Positions 12,385 through 23,679 of a stretch of 64,000 nt of DNA are shown in pieces. The DNA comes from Halichoerus grypus (lineage: Eukaryota; Chordata; Mammalia; Carnivora; Phocidae). How positions within the stretch are numbered: position 1 is the first letter of the stretch; every line of letters starts with the position of its first letter. Below the pieces are notes generated by a model that was not told the origin of the DNA, searched no databases, and saw only the letters and a program-made list of their open reading frames with translations. The stretch covers positions 8,039,163 to 8,103,162 of the forward strand of contig NC_135719.1 in the NCBI RefSeq assembly GCF_964656455.1. Direction: 5' to 3'. A program made the position numbers and the translations under genes.

Positions 12385-12861
12385 CAGTAGTCCCTTCTTA
12401 TCCACAGGGGATATGTTCCAAGACCCTCAGTGGATGCCCGAAACAACAGATAGTACTGAATCCATATATACTGGGTCTTTTTTTTCCTATCCATGCGTAC
12501 TTATGATGAAGTTTAATTCATAAATGAGGCCCTGTAAGAGATTAACAATTATAACTAATGATAAAATAAAATGATTATTACAATATCTGATAATAAAAGT
12601 TTTATAAGTGTGGTCTTTCTATCTCTCAAAGTATCTTCTTGTTCTGTACTTAGCCTTCTTACGATGATGATGATGTGAAATAATACAATGCCTCGTGATG
12701 AGATGAAGGGAATGACATAGGTATTGTGATGTAGAGGTAAGCTACTCCTGACCTTCTAATGATACATCAGCAGTAGGATAATCTCCTTCCAGATCATGGT
12801 TGACCTCTGATAACAGAAACCACAGAAAGTGAAACCACAGATAAGGGTGGGGGGACTACTG
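12385..12861. mobile_element. Tigger-like (Tc1/mariner class) MITE, 477 bp
   Basis: The two ends are inverted repeats: the left begins CAGTAGTCCC-TTCTTATCCAC and the complement of the right begins CAGTAGTCCCCCCACCCTTATCTG. TA dinucleotides flank the element at 12383-12384 and 12862-12863, the target expected of Tc1/mariner transposases. There is no transposase frame, so it is a non-autonomous relic of the mammalian Tigger type. The frames at 12249-12523 and 12829-13062 only overlap its ends. Confidence 0.85.
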
Positions 12862-13135
12862 TATGTATTCATAAAACATTATGACAGAATATTGGAAGTT
12901 AGGTTTAACAAAGAAAATAAGAAGCATATGGTCACCATAATTAGGATAGAGCTTACAGTCCAATGTGGTAATAAATGGGATGTAAGAACAGAATCCCTCC
13001 CCCAAACATTTATCTTTCTGCTTAATTTTTCTCTTCTGTGGCATGATTCTTATATTGCCTAGCCAAAGACTAGAATAGGTACAAAGAAAAGCAAGAAATC
13101 AAGTAAAGATTTTTTAGATATCTGACCATGAATTT

Positions 13136-13332
13136 TTTTCAAAGATTTGTTTATTTATTTGTGAGAGAGAAAGGTCCAGTGTGGGGAGGGACAAAGGGAG
13201 AAGGAGAATCTCAAGCAGAGTCCCTGTTGAGTGTGGAGCCCTACAGGGGGCTCCATCTCAAGACACTTAGATCATGACCTGAGCCAAAATCAAGAGTTGG
13301 TCACTCAACCGACTGAGCCACCCAGGCAACCC
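13136..13332 (-). mobile_element. Can-SINE, minus strand, older copy
   Basis: Reverse-complement SINE with head GCCACCCAGGCAACCC at right. Flanks TCTGACCATGAATTT (13121 on) and TCTGAACCATGATTT (13333 on) are a duplication with one indel. Confidence 0.92.
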
Positions 13333-13399
13333 TCTGAACCATGATTTGTAATTAAACTGCTTACAAATGAGGAATCCACTTGCACATAGATACTTCTAC

Positions 13400-13620
13400 A
13401 TGTTTTGTTGTTGTTGGCATCCTTCATTCCTTCAGGTAACATCTTTTTCCGTCCACTATTAGGTATTAAATGAGTAATGAATAAGACACAGCACCTGTGC
13501 CCATAGAACTCACAATAAAAGAAAGACAAATGGTAAAAAAAATAAAACTATAATACAGAGCAGTAATTCCACAGTAGAGTTATAAACAGTGTTTTAAAAG
13601 CACAGAAAAGGGAATGATTT
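13400..13620 (+). repeat. Old interspersed-repeat-like sequence
   Basis: The stretch reading '...aatgaataagacacagcacctgtgcccatagaactcacaataaaag' resembles a widespread mammalian repeat of unknown name to me (the 'gccctcatggagcttacattctag' type), similar to those near 59.8 and 61.9 kb. Confidence 0.35.
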
Positions 13621-13639
13621 ATTGTGCTTTAAATTTTGT

Positions 13640-13870
13640 TGAAGGATACCATTCACTGAGCCTCCTACCCTCTGCCTGGCACTGGGCTGTATACTTCTCT
13701 TTATCCATGACCTCAATTCATCTTAACATCAATGGAAGGTGGGTATTTTCAGTACTATTAGTTAACGTATGAGTGAATCGAGTAGTGCAAAGGATAAACA
13801 AGTTATCCAAATTCTCACAGCTGTCAAGTCACAGAAATGGAATGTGAATTCAAGGCTGTTTGACCAAAAA
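13640..13870 (+). repeat. MIR
   Basis: CCTGGCACTGGGCTGTATAC, GACCTCAATTCATCTTAAC, GGTGGGTATTTTCAGTACTATT, TTCTCACAGCTGTCAAGTCA and GAATTCAAGGCTG occur in the order of the MIR consensus on the plus strand, decayed. Confidence 0.65.
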
Positions 13871-13879
13871 GACCCATGA

Positions 13880-15155
13880 GTTATTTTCATGCCTCAGCTG
13901 TGCAATGTTTAAGCTTGGCTTTATTTTGAACACTTAGCCAGGTTAAGATTCAAAATGATGGTGATCACTAATATGTTTCTGAGAGCTTTAGAAACTACAT
14001 GAGTATCTGTGATTTTTTTGGATTTTGTTGTTGTTGTTGTTCCTGAAACACTTTTCCTTCTGAAGCTTTTACAGCCTGAGGTTGTGGCGGGCATTGCTAA
14101 TCAATCCTGGTGCTAGTCATAAATGAGCTGAGTGATCCCCGAGCTCTCCCACTTTCTACTCTAGGTAGGCATAGTTAATTGAGCAAAATCAACAGGAAAA
14201 TGGAACATATCTGCCATCTCTGTTCTAAAAGATAAACTGTTCTGGTGAGTATAAATTTAGGAGGGAGATACACTTTTGAAGGAAGATTAAGTAGAGGAGG
14301 CTCATGGAAAATACCTAGATGAAGATTTAGTACATAGTAGGGGCTTTTGAGGTTAGTAGACTCTTGATAAATTATAGGTTGAGTACATTTTAAAGAGAGA
14401 AGATGGTTCCCTTTCCTTTCTTTCCTCTGTATTATTTAATCTCTTGAATTTTGGTGATCTATCAAGAGGGCTTGTAAGCAGAGTCTCTACTTCTTTGTTG
14501 ATAATATGGGGACTTCAACATGACGTTGTCTAGGATGAGTGAGGGAAGAGAATCTGAACGTGGTGTCTCTTAGGCTCCAAGTGCCTACCTCAGAACACTG
14601 ACGGATGGCTGCGTGAGGGCTGAGGGTAATTATGTTGGTCAGCTGGAGGGCTTTTACAAGTCCTGTAATCTGTCACCCCTAGAAGCCTGCCTTCTCCTTG
14701 AAAGTGACAGATGATGCATTGAGCCACAGTGGTAATGTAAACCTCAGTGTGTTCCAGAATCCCACATCTACTGTTCTTATGACAGGCACTTCTTTTATGT
14801 ACTATTTATTTCTCTCTGGAAAGTTCTGTCTAGACACAGCCCTAGTTTCCAGGGATATTCCTTATCGTTAATGCATTCTCCTCAAGTATGAGAAATGAAG
14901 TGCAGAATAGACAATGAGTCTTTCTGGAGCTTTGAGTTAGGATCCATTTAGAACTGGAAAGATGGTCCACTCTGAGTACAAGCCTCTTTTGCACTATACT
15001 AGGACGCGGCATTTTAGCCAACCCTTTTGCCGACCATTCAAGCTTGTTTCAGTGTGCTAGCAATAGTCGAAGATGGCATTTCTATATCCTTTCCCCCAGT
15101 TAGATTAAATGGGTTGTGTTCCATCGCTATATGAAGTATATTCTATTTCTAAATA
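13880..15155. other. Single-copy DNA, nothing recognised
   Basis: No repeat hallmark, gene, RNA gene or long frame. Only a short GTT run near 14029. Confidence 0.5.
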
Positions 15156-15159
15156 TGTA

Positions 15160-15400
15160 AAATGGCACCTTCTCCCAGTGCTCTGCTCTCATTATCCCTC
15201 TTACCTGACTTTTCCTTTTTCTTTTCCTTTGGAACGCATTACTTTCTGATGTATTGCATATTTACTTGGTTCTTTGTTTATTGTCTTTCCTACACTGGAA
15301 TATAATGAACAGCAACTTTGTCTTTTTTTTTTTTTTTGCACAGTAGCCTCAGAACATTGCACCCCCTTGGTACATATTTATTCAAGTTTAAATAAATGAC
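15160..15400 (+). mobile_element. L2 LINE 3' end
   Basis: Follows the L2 tail: TTACTTGGTTCTTTGTTTATTG, CTACACTGGAATATAATGAAC, then after a T run GCACAGTAGCCTCAGAAC and TGGTACATATTTATTCAAG, matching the 'cactagaatgtaagct ... cagtgcctggcacatagtaggcgctcaataaat' layout. Confidence 0.6.
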
Positions 15401-15429
15401 AGATACCAAAAAATAATTCTTTAATGCAG

Positions 15430-15660
15430 AAAACTTCACATGATACAGTAGTAGGAATACTGAATCTGGAGTCAGAGGGGCTCTTGTTCTTTGGGACTCA
15501 CTAGTTTGGTGGGAGGGACTGGGGGGTGGCGAGGGGCACTTCATCTCTCTGAGACCTTGATTTCCCATTTCAGGGACAATAATTCCTGCCGTCCCTATAA
15601 TAGGGGATTTCCCTGAGGATCATATGGTGTGAAAGTATCTTGAAAGTTTTCAATTATACA
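15430..15660 (+). repeat. MIR/MIRb
   Basis: ATACAGTAGTAGGAATACTG, TCTGGAGTCAGAGGGGCTC, ACTTCATCTCTCTGAGACC, TTTCCCATTTCAGGGACAAT and CTGAGGATCATATGGTGTG run in MIR order on the plus strand. Confidence 0.65.
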
Positions 15661-15664
15661 AATA

Positions 15665-16103
15665 TCAATTACAGTCACACTAGAATAGGATCATGATGTC
15701 ATGGATGAGAAGCAAGCTGTGTTTTCGTGGCAATATCAATGTGCAGAACGTCTGGGAGAACTTTAAGATCATGGTCACTGAGGGGTTCTGCAGAAGTGTG
15801 CTTTGTCCATCCCGCTCTGAGCTCTGTCCCTCCCTTTCTTCTTTACTTCCTTTATCCCTTTCTCAATATTATATACACTTTAATTTGCTCAAACAAACAA
15901 AGAAAGAAAATGCTTAAGTAAAATTAGCAGTTTATACATGCAAAGCCAGTTATAAATTTGTACTGTTAAGATGAACTGGGAGTTGATTTTGTTTTGTTGC
16001 TGTTCATTCAATGACATTGAAAAATTCCTTTCCATTCCCCTTTGCCTGATCTAGTAAAAACCTGAGTATGAAGTAACTGCAAGGTAAGAAGTAACTTTAG
16101 GTA
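15665..16103. other. No gene seen
   Basis: Overlapping short frames at 15693-15921 lie in two phases of the same DNA and lack any recognisable domain. No repeat assigned. Confidence 0.45.
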
Positions 16104-16512
16104 GAATCATAGTCTGTCTTTTTTTTTTTTATTTTTTTTATTCTTATGTTAATCCCCATACATTACATCATTAGTTTTAAATGTAGTGTTCCATGATTCA
16201 TTGTTTGTGCATAACACCCAGTGCTCCATGCAGAACGTGCCCTCTTTAATACCCATCACCAGGCTAACCCATCCTCCCCCCCGCCAGAACCCTCAGTTTG
16301 TTTTTCAGAGTCCATCGTCTCTCATGGTTCGTCTACCCCTCCGATTTCCCCCCCTTCATTCTTCCCCTCCTGCTATCTTCTTCTTTTTATTTTTTCTTAA
16401 CATATATTGCATTATTTGTTTCAGAGGTACAGATCTGAGATTCAACAGTCTTGCACAATTCACAGCGCTTACCAGAGCACATACCCTCCCCGGTGTCTAT
16501 CACCCAGTCAGC

Positions 16513-16545
16513 CCATCCCTCCCACCCCACCCCCCACTCCAGCAA
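16513..16545 (-). other. G-rich tract in L1-A 3' UTR (G-quadruplex-prone)
   Basis: On the minus strand this reads as GGGG and GGG runs separated by one or two bases (plus strand CCCTCCCACCCCACCCCCC). G-rich tracts at this site are a general feature of mammalian L1 3' UTRs. The same tract is in L1-B. Confidence 0.7.
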
Positions 16546-16577
16546 CCCTCAGTTCGTTTCCTGAGATTAAGAATTCC

Positions 16578-19500
16578 TCATATCAGTGAGGTCATATGAT
16601 ACATGTCTTTCTCTGATTGACTTATTTCGCTCAACATAATACCCTCCAGTTCCATCCACGTCGTTGCAAATGGCAAGATCTCATTCCTTTTGATGGCTGC
16701 ATAATATTCCATTGTATATATATACCACCCCTTCTTTATCCATTCATCTGTTGATGGACATCTTGGCTCTTTCCACAGTTTGGCTATTGTGGACATTGCT
16801 GCTATAAACATCGGGGTGCACGTAGCCTTTCGGGTCCCTACTTTTGTATCTTTGGGGTAAATACCCAGGAGTGCAATTGATGGATCATATGGTAGCTCTA
16901 TTTTCAACTTTTTGAGGAACCTCCATACTGTTTTCCAGAGTGGCTGCACCAGCTTGCATTCCCACCAACAGTGTAGGAGGGTTCCCCTCTCTCCGCATCC
17001 CCGCCAACATCTGTCATTTCCTGACTTGTTAATTTTAGCCATTCTGACTGGTGTGAGGTGGTATCTCATTGAGGTTTTCATTTGGATTTCCCTGATGCCA
17101 AGCGATGTTGAACACTTTTTCATGTGTCTGTTGGCCATTTGGATGTCTTCTTTGGAAAAATGTCTGTTCATGTCTTCTGCCCATTTCTTGATTGGATTCT
17201 TTGTTCTTTGGGTGTTGAGTTTGATGAGTTCTTTATAGATTTTGGATACTAGCCCTTTATCTGATATGTCATTTGCAAATATCTTCTCCCATTCTGTCGG
17301 TTGTCTTTTGGTTTTGTTGACTGTTTCTTTTGCTGTGCAAAAGCTGTTTATCTTGATGAAGTCCCAATAGTTCATTTTTGCCCTTGCTTCCCTTGCCTTT
17401 GGCGATGTTTCTAGGAAGAAGTTGCTGCGGCTGAGGTCGAAGAGGTTGCTGCCTGTGTTCTCCTCTAGGATTTTGAAGGACTCCTGTCTCACACTGAGGT
17501 CTTTCAACCATTTGGAGTCTATTTTTCTGTGTGGTGTAAGGAAATGGTCCAATTTCATTCTTCTGCATGTGGCTGTCCAGTTTCCCAACACCATTTGTTG
17601 AAGAGACTGTCTTTTTTCCATTGGACATTCTTTCCTGCTTTGTCAAAGATTAGTTGACCATAGAGTTGAGGGTCCATTTCTGGGCTCTCTATTTTGTTCC
17701 ACTGATCTATGTGTCTGTTTTTGTGCCAGTACCATACTGTCTTGATGATGACAGCTTTGTAGTAGAGCTGGAAGTCCGGAATTGTGATGCTGCCAGCTTT
17801 GCTTTTCTTTTTCAACATTCCTCTGGCTATTCGGGGTCTTTTCTGGTTCCATACAAATTTTAGGATTATTTGTTCCATTTCTTTGAAAAAAGTGGATGGT
17901 ATTTTGATGGGGATTGCATTAAATGTGTAGATTGCACTAGGTAGCATTGACATCTTCACAATATTTGTTCTTCCAATCCATGAGCATGGAACGTTTTTCC
18001 ATTTCTTTGTGTCTTCCTCAATTTCTTTCATGAGTATTTTATAATTTTCTGAGTACAGATCCTTTGCCTCTTTGGTTAGATTTATTCCTAGGTATCTTAT
18101 GGTTTTGGGTGCAATTGTAAATGGGATCGACTCCTTAATTTCTCTTTCTTCTGTCTTGTTGTTGGTGTATAGGAATGCCACTGACTTCTGTGCATTGATT
18201 TTATATCCTGCCACTTGACTGAATTCCTGTATGAGTTCTAGCAGTTTTGTGGGGGAGTCTTTGGGTTTTCCACATAAAGTATCATATCATCTGCAAAGAG
18301 TGAGAGTTTGACTTCTTCTTTGCCGATTTGGATGCCTTTGATTTCTTTTTGCTGTCTGATTGCTGTGGCTAGGACTTCCACTACTATGTTGAATAGCAGT
18401 GGTGATAGTGGACATCCCTGCCGCGTTCCTGACCTTAGGGGGAAAGCTCTCAGTTTTTCCCCATTGAGAATGATATTTGCTGTAGGTTTTTCATAGGTGG
18501 CTTTTATGATATTGAGGTATGTACCCTCTATGCCTATACTCTGAAGAGTTTTGATCAAGAAAGGATGCTGTACTTTGTCAAATGCTTTTTCTGCATCTAT
18601 TGAGAGGATCATATGATTCTTGTTCTTTCTTTTGTTAATGTATTGTATCACGTTGATTGATTTGCGGATGTTGAACCAACCTTGCAGCCCAGGGATAAAT
18701 CCCACTGGGTCGTGGTGAATAATCCTTTTAATGTACTGTTGGATCCTATTGGCTAGTATTTTGGTGAGAATTTTTGCATCCATGTTCATCAGGGATATTG
18801 GTCTGTAATTCTCCTTTTTGATGGGGTCTTTGTCTGGTTTTGGGATCAAGGTAATGCTGGCCTCATAAAACGAGTTTGGAAGTTTTCCTTCCATTTCTAT
18901 TTTTTGGAACAGTTTCAGAAGGATAGGTATTAATTCTTCTTGAAATGTTTGGTAGAATTCCCCTGGGAAGCCATCTGGCCCTGGGCTTTTGTGTTTTGGG
19001 AGATTTTTGATGACTGCTTCTATTTCCTTAGTGGTTATAGGTCTGTTCAGGTGTTCTATTTCTTCCTGGTTCAGTTTTGGTAGTTGATACATCTCTAGGA
19101 ATGCATCCATTACTTCCAGGTTATCTAATTTGCTGGCATAGAGTTGCTCATAATATGTTCTTATAATTGTTTGTATTTCTTTGGTGTTGGTTGTGATCTC
19201 TCCTCTTTCATTCATGATTTTGTTGATTTGGGTCATTTCTCTTTTCTTTTTGATAAGTCTGGCCAGGGGTTTATCAATCTTGTTAATTCTTTCCAAGAAC
19301 CAGCTCCTAGTTTCATTGATCTGTTCTACTGTTCTTTTGGTTTCTATTTCATTGATTTCTGCTCTGATCTTTATTATTTCTCTTCTCCTGCTGGGTTTAG
19401 GCTTTATTTGCTGTTCTTTCTCCAGCTCCTTTAGGTGTAGGGTTAGGTTGTGTACTTGAGACCTTTCTTGTTTCTTGAGAAAGGCTTGTATTGCTATATA

Positions 19501-20393
19501 CTTTCCTCTTAGGACTGCCTTTGCTGCATCCCAAAGATTTTGAACAGTTGGTTTTCATTTTCATTGGTTTCCATGAATTTTTTTAATTCTTCTTTAATTT
19601 CCTGGTTGACCCGTTCGTTCTTTAGTAGGATGCTCTTTAGCCTCCATGTATTTGAGTTCTTTCCGACTTTCCTCTTGTGATTGAGTTCTAGTTTCAAAGC
19701 ATTGTGGTCTGAAAATATGCAGGGAATGATCCCAATCTTTTGGTACTGGTTGAGACCTGATTTATGACCTAGGATGTGATCTATTCTGGAGAATGTTCCA
19801 TGGGCACTAGAGAAGAATGTGTATTCCGTTGCTTTGGGATGCAATGTTCTGAATATGTCTGTGAAGTCCATTTGGTCCAGTGTGTCATTTAAAGCCTTTA
19901 TTTCCTTGTTGATCTTTTGCTTAGACGATCTGTCCATTTCAGTGGGGGGGGGGGGTGTTAAAGTCCCCCACTATTATTGTATTGTTGTCAATGTGTTTCT
20001 TTGCTTTTGTTTTTAATTGCCTTATATAATTGGCTGCTCCCATGTTAGGGGCCTAGATATTTACAATTGTTAGAGCTTCTTGTTGGATAGACCCTTTAAG
20101 TAGGATATAGTGTCCTTCCTCATCTCTTATTACAGTCTTTGGTTTAAAATCTAATTTGTCTGATATAAGGATTGCCACCCCAGCTTTCTTTTGGTGTCCA
20201 TTAGCATGGTAAATGGTTTTCCACCCCCTTACTTTCAATCTTGGGGTGTCTTTGGTTCTAAAATGAGTCTCTTGCAGACAGCATATCGATGGGTCTTGCT
20301 TTTTAATCCAATCTGATAGCCTGTGTCTTTTGATTGGGGCATTTAGCCATTTACATTCAGGGTAAATATTGAAAGATAGGAATTTAGTGCCAT
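16578..20393 (-). pseudogene. L1-A ORF2 (endonuclease/reverse transcriptase), broken
   Basis: ORF2 encodes the L1 endonuclease and reverse transcriptase that nick target DNA and prime cDNA synthesis. The start ATG is at 20393-20391. A one-base loss shortly after (GTAAATGGCTAA where L1-B has GTAAATGGGCTAA) breaks the frame near codon 17. A TAT-to-TAG nonsense change is near 20054. The frame is offset again across a run of 12 G (19944-19955) just after the endonuclease GDFN motif (19957-19968), near 19550, near 18250 and near 17585. The RT catalytic FADD motif is intact at 18297-18286, and the C-terminal CX3CX7HX4C motif is present near 16970-17010. Surviving open pieces are 19296-18238, 18214-17555 and 17621-16578. 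No single protein could be made. Confidence 0.93.
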
Positions 20394-20474
20394 TGTATTG
20401 CCTGTAAAGTGACTGTTAGTGTATATTGTTTGTGTTCCTTTCTGGTCTATGTTGCTTTTAGGCTCTCTCTTTGC

Positions 20475-21371
20475 TTAGAGGACCCCTTTCAAGATTTCTT
20501 GTAGGGCTGGGTTCGTGTTTGCAAATTCCTTTAGTTTTTGTTTGTCCTGGAAGCTTTTTATCTCTCCTTCAATTTTCAATGACAGCCTAGCTGGATATAG
20601 TATTCTTGGCTGCATATTTTTCTCATTTAGTGCTCTGAATATGTCCTGCCAGTCCTTTCTGGCCTGCCAGTTCTCTGTGGATAGGTCTTTTGCCAATCTA
20701 ATGTTTCTAGCATTGTAGGTTACATATCTCTTCTCCCGAGCTGCTTTCAGGATTTTCTTTTTGTCTCTGAGACTCATAAGTTTTACTATTAGATGTCGGG
20801 GTGTTGACCTATTTTTATTGATTTTGAGAGGGGTTCTCTATGCTTCCTGGATTTTGATGCCTGTTTCCTTCCCCAAATTAGGGAAGTTCTCTGCTATAAT
20901 TTGCTCCAGTATACCTTCTGCCCCTCTCTTTCTTTCTTCTTCTTCTGGGATCTCAATTATTCTAATGTTGTTTCATCTTATGGTATCACTTATCTCTCGA
21001 ATTCTGCCCTCATGATCCAGTAGTTGTTTATCTCTCTTTTTCTCAGCTTCTTTGTTTTCCATCATTTGGTCTTCTATCTCACTGATTCTTTCTTCTGCCT
21101 CATTTATCCTAGCAGTTAGCGCCCCCATATTTGATTGCACCTCATTGATAGCCTTTTTGATTTCTACTTGGTTCGATTTTAGTTCTTTTACTTCTCCAGA
21201 AAGGGTTTCTCTAGTAACTTCCATGTTTTTTTCAAGCCCAGCTAGTATCTTTAAAGTGATGATTCTGAACTCTAGATCCGACATTGTACTAATGTCTGTA
21301 TTGAGTAGGTCCCTGGCAGTCGGTACTACCTCTTGTTCTTTTTGTTGAGGTGATTTTTTCCGTCTTGTCAT
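20475..21371 (-). pseudogene. L1-A ORF1 (RNA-binding chaperone), two nonsense codons
   Basis: ORF1p is the coiled-coil RNA chaperone that coats L1 RNA. The frame starts with MTRRKKSPQQKEQ at 21371 and runs 298 codons plus stop to 20475 without an indel: a basic N-terminus, a heptad-rich segment (about residues 45-115), the RRM-like domain with an IRIIGIPEEE block, and a C-terminal domain ending LQEILKGVL. It is broken by TGA at 20975-20973 (CGA in L1-B, a CpG change) and TAG at 20840-20838 (CAG in L1-B). Confidence 0.93.
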
Positions 21372-23200
21372 TTTGTCCAGAGGAGAATAGATTAATGAGA
21401 GAACAAAATGCTAACAGGGTAACAACGTCCCCAGAAAATATACTCTAAACAAATCAGAAACGACCTGAAGCAGTGGGAAAAGAAAGGGAAAGAGAGAAAA
21501 AAGAAAAGGAAAAAAAAAAAAGAAAAAGATAAAGATAAAAACAAACAAAAACAGAACAAAACAAAACAAAACAAAACAGAATATGATCAAATATGATCAG
21601 GCTGGTATATAGATCAGTGCCACACACTAGATTTTGTGTGTATTTTGGTCTGTTAGAAGAAAGTGCCTCCAAAAATTTTAAAGAAAGAAAATCTTATATA
21701 TTTACAAAAATAAGGGTTGATATGATGAAGGGATGGAATATGACTGTAAAGATGGAAATTATAAAAAATTTTATAAAAGGAATTGATAAGAAGTTGTTTG
21801 AAAAAAGAAAGAAGAGGATTTAAAAAAAAAAAAGAAAAAAAAGGGAGAGAATGTGATCAGGCAGGGGAGTAGAAAAAAACCATACACTAGAGATTTAGGG
21901 TATATTTTGATCTGTTAGAAGAAACTATCTCAAAATTTTAAAGAGAGAACAACATATATATATATGCCAAAAATATGGGTAACTACTATGAAGGGATAGA
22001 ATCTCTCTAAAAATGAAAAATAAAAATGTTTTTTTAAAAAAAGGATTGATAAGATGTTGGTTGAAAAAGGGAAAAGGAAAAATTAAAAAAAAAAGTTAAA
22101 AAAAAATTATCTTTGAAAGACTACAGAATCATGGTAAAAAAGCCATGGATTCCATGTGCAGTATTCCCCTAGCGCGGGAGTTCTGCCTTTCTCATTGATC
22201 GGTAAACTTGGTCTTGGCTGGCTGTTCTCGCTGATCTTCTGGGGGAGGGGCCTGTTGCCATGGTTCCCAAATGTCTTTGCCAGAGGCAGAATTGCCCCGC
22301 CCTTGCCGGGTCCGGGCTAAGTAATCTGCTCGGGTTTGCTCTCCGGAGCTTTTGTTCCCTGCAAGCTTTCCGTACAGCCCTGGAGGCGGAGAGTGAAAAT
22401 GGCGGCCTCTCAGTCTCCGCCCCGGAGGAGCCGAGAACTCGGGGTCCCGCTCCTCAGCGAGCCCCCATAGAAAAGCCGTCAGTCACTCCCGTCTCCCCGG
22501 TCTCCGGCTGCACTCCGTGCTCACCCGGCCTGTGACCGCGCCTTTCTATCTCTGGCACCCGACCCCGGGTGGAGTCTCCAAACCTCGCAGATCCCTGTGG
22601 TGCACTCCCGCACCTCTCCTCCCGGGGGAAGAAGGTGAGTCTCCCCGGATCTGCCGCTTGTTGGGTCCCTGCTGGAGGAGCGGTGGCCCGACTGTGCCGC
22701 GGATCACGGTTTATAGCAACCCCGAGCTGAGAGCCCGCGCCTCGGCTCCGTCTCTGCATCCGGCTTCCCAGCTCGGATACCTGGGAGCTCTGCCGCACTC
22801 AGGCACCCCCGGTCTTTCTGTGACCCCGAGGGTCCTGAGACCACACTGTCCCACGAGGGTTCCACCCCCCACTTAGCCACCGGAGTGACGTCCCTCAGCG
22901 GAGCAGACTTCTAAAAGTTCCGATTTTGTGCTCCGCGGCTCTGTCACTTGCCAGAAGCAGCCGATGGAGGCCCCTCCCCCGCCGTCTATCCTCCCGAATA
23001 TCGCCTCGGATTCACTTCTCCGCACGTCCTACCTTCCAGAAAGTGGTCGCTTTTCTGTTCAGAGAGTTGTTGCTATTCTTTTCTTTGATCTCCTGTTGAG
23101 TTTGTAGGTGTTCAGAATGGTTTGATCCCTATCCAGCTGAATTCCTGAGACCAGACGAAATCCAGGTCTCCTACTCCTCCACCATCTTGCTCCGCCCCCC
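21372..23200 (-). promoter_or_regulatory. L1-A 5' UTR with internal promoter
   Basis: About 1.83 kb. The outer kilobase (22.2-23.2 kb) is CpG-rich, in contrast to the AT-rich surroundings, and is the internal Pol II promoter region typical of L1. The first transcribed bases contain GCAAGATGGTGG (plus strand 23179-23190), a YY1-type site at the position where YY1 sets the start in human L1. The inner part (21.4-22.1 kb) is A-rich on the plus strand and holds two diverged tandem units of about 260 bp (21591-21850, 21851-22110). Function is inferred from family knowledge. Confidence 0.8.
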
Positions 23201-23217
23201 GAATCATAGTTTGTCTT

Positions 23218-23456
23218 ATGCAGCAGAAGTGTTAAGTGAGCAGATTCATGCCTGGACTCAGAGTCTCTTCCAGACTGCAACACTCTTTCACTGACGGATA
23301 AAAGATAGGGTTAGTCAGCAGGATCAGATTAGGGTTCTTCTTATCTATGCACATAAAAGATTGGGCTTGGACACTGTAACTGGGCAGAGAGTAAGAGTTT
23401 TGGAGTCAGAGCTAGTTTTGAGCCCTAGTTCTGGCACCTGTTAGTTAAGGCTTTTT
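23218..23456. other. Single-copy flank, weak MIR-like end
   Basis: The 3' part (TTTTGGAGTCAGAGCTAG ... CTAGTTCTGGCACCTG) is MIR-like and continues beyond the SINE at 23457. Otherwise nothing recognised. Confidence 0.4.
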
Positions 23457-23661
23457 TTTTTTTTTAAGGTGTCCTTGTTTATTTGAGAGAGAGAGGTTGA
23501 GAGAGACAACAAGTGGGAGGGGCAGAGGGAGAGGGAAAGAGAATCCCAAGCAGACTCTGCACCAAGCACAGAGCCCGACATGGGGTTTGATCCCGTGACA
23601 CTGAGATCACGACCTGAAGTCAGATCATGAAACCAAGAGTTAGATGCCACCCAGGAGCCTC
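23457..23661 (-). mobile_element. Can-SINE, minus strand, older copy
   Basis: Reverse-complement SINE with a damaged head (part of the box A-B interval is missing before CCACCCAGGAGCCTC). The duplication TAGTTAAGGCTTTTT is at 23442-23456 and 23662-23676. Confidence 0.92.
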
Positions 23662-23679
23662 TAGTTAAGGCTTTTTGAG

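Larger units (their letters stand above)
16121..23200 (-). mobile_element. L1-A: full-length carnivore L1, inactive
   Basis: Complete LINE-1 of about 7.1 kb on the minus strand: GC-rich 5' UTR (23200-21372), ORF1 (21371-20475), short spacer, ORF2 (20393-16578), 3' UTR (16577-about 16140) with a G-rich tract, and A tail (16139-16121, seen as T on the plus strand). The target-site duplication GAATCATAGTCTGTCTT at 16104-16120 recurs at 23201-23217 with one mismatch, which fixes both ends. The 5' end begins with a G run and a CAAGATGGTGG motif, as expected of complete L1s. ORF1 has two nonsense codons and ORF2 several frameshifts, so it cannot act on its own. Near-identical in layout to L1-B, 13.2 kb to the right and in the same direction. 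Confidence 0.97.

Noticed and set aside
16186..17238. Plus-strand frames (137, 108 codons) in L1-A
   Set aside because: They are antisense shadows of the L1 3' UTR and ORF2.
22190..23200. CpG island as a gene promoter with first exon
   Set aside because: It is the 5' UTR of L1-A, bounded by the L1 target-site duplication, and is repeated in L1-B.
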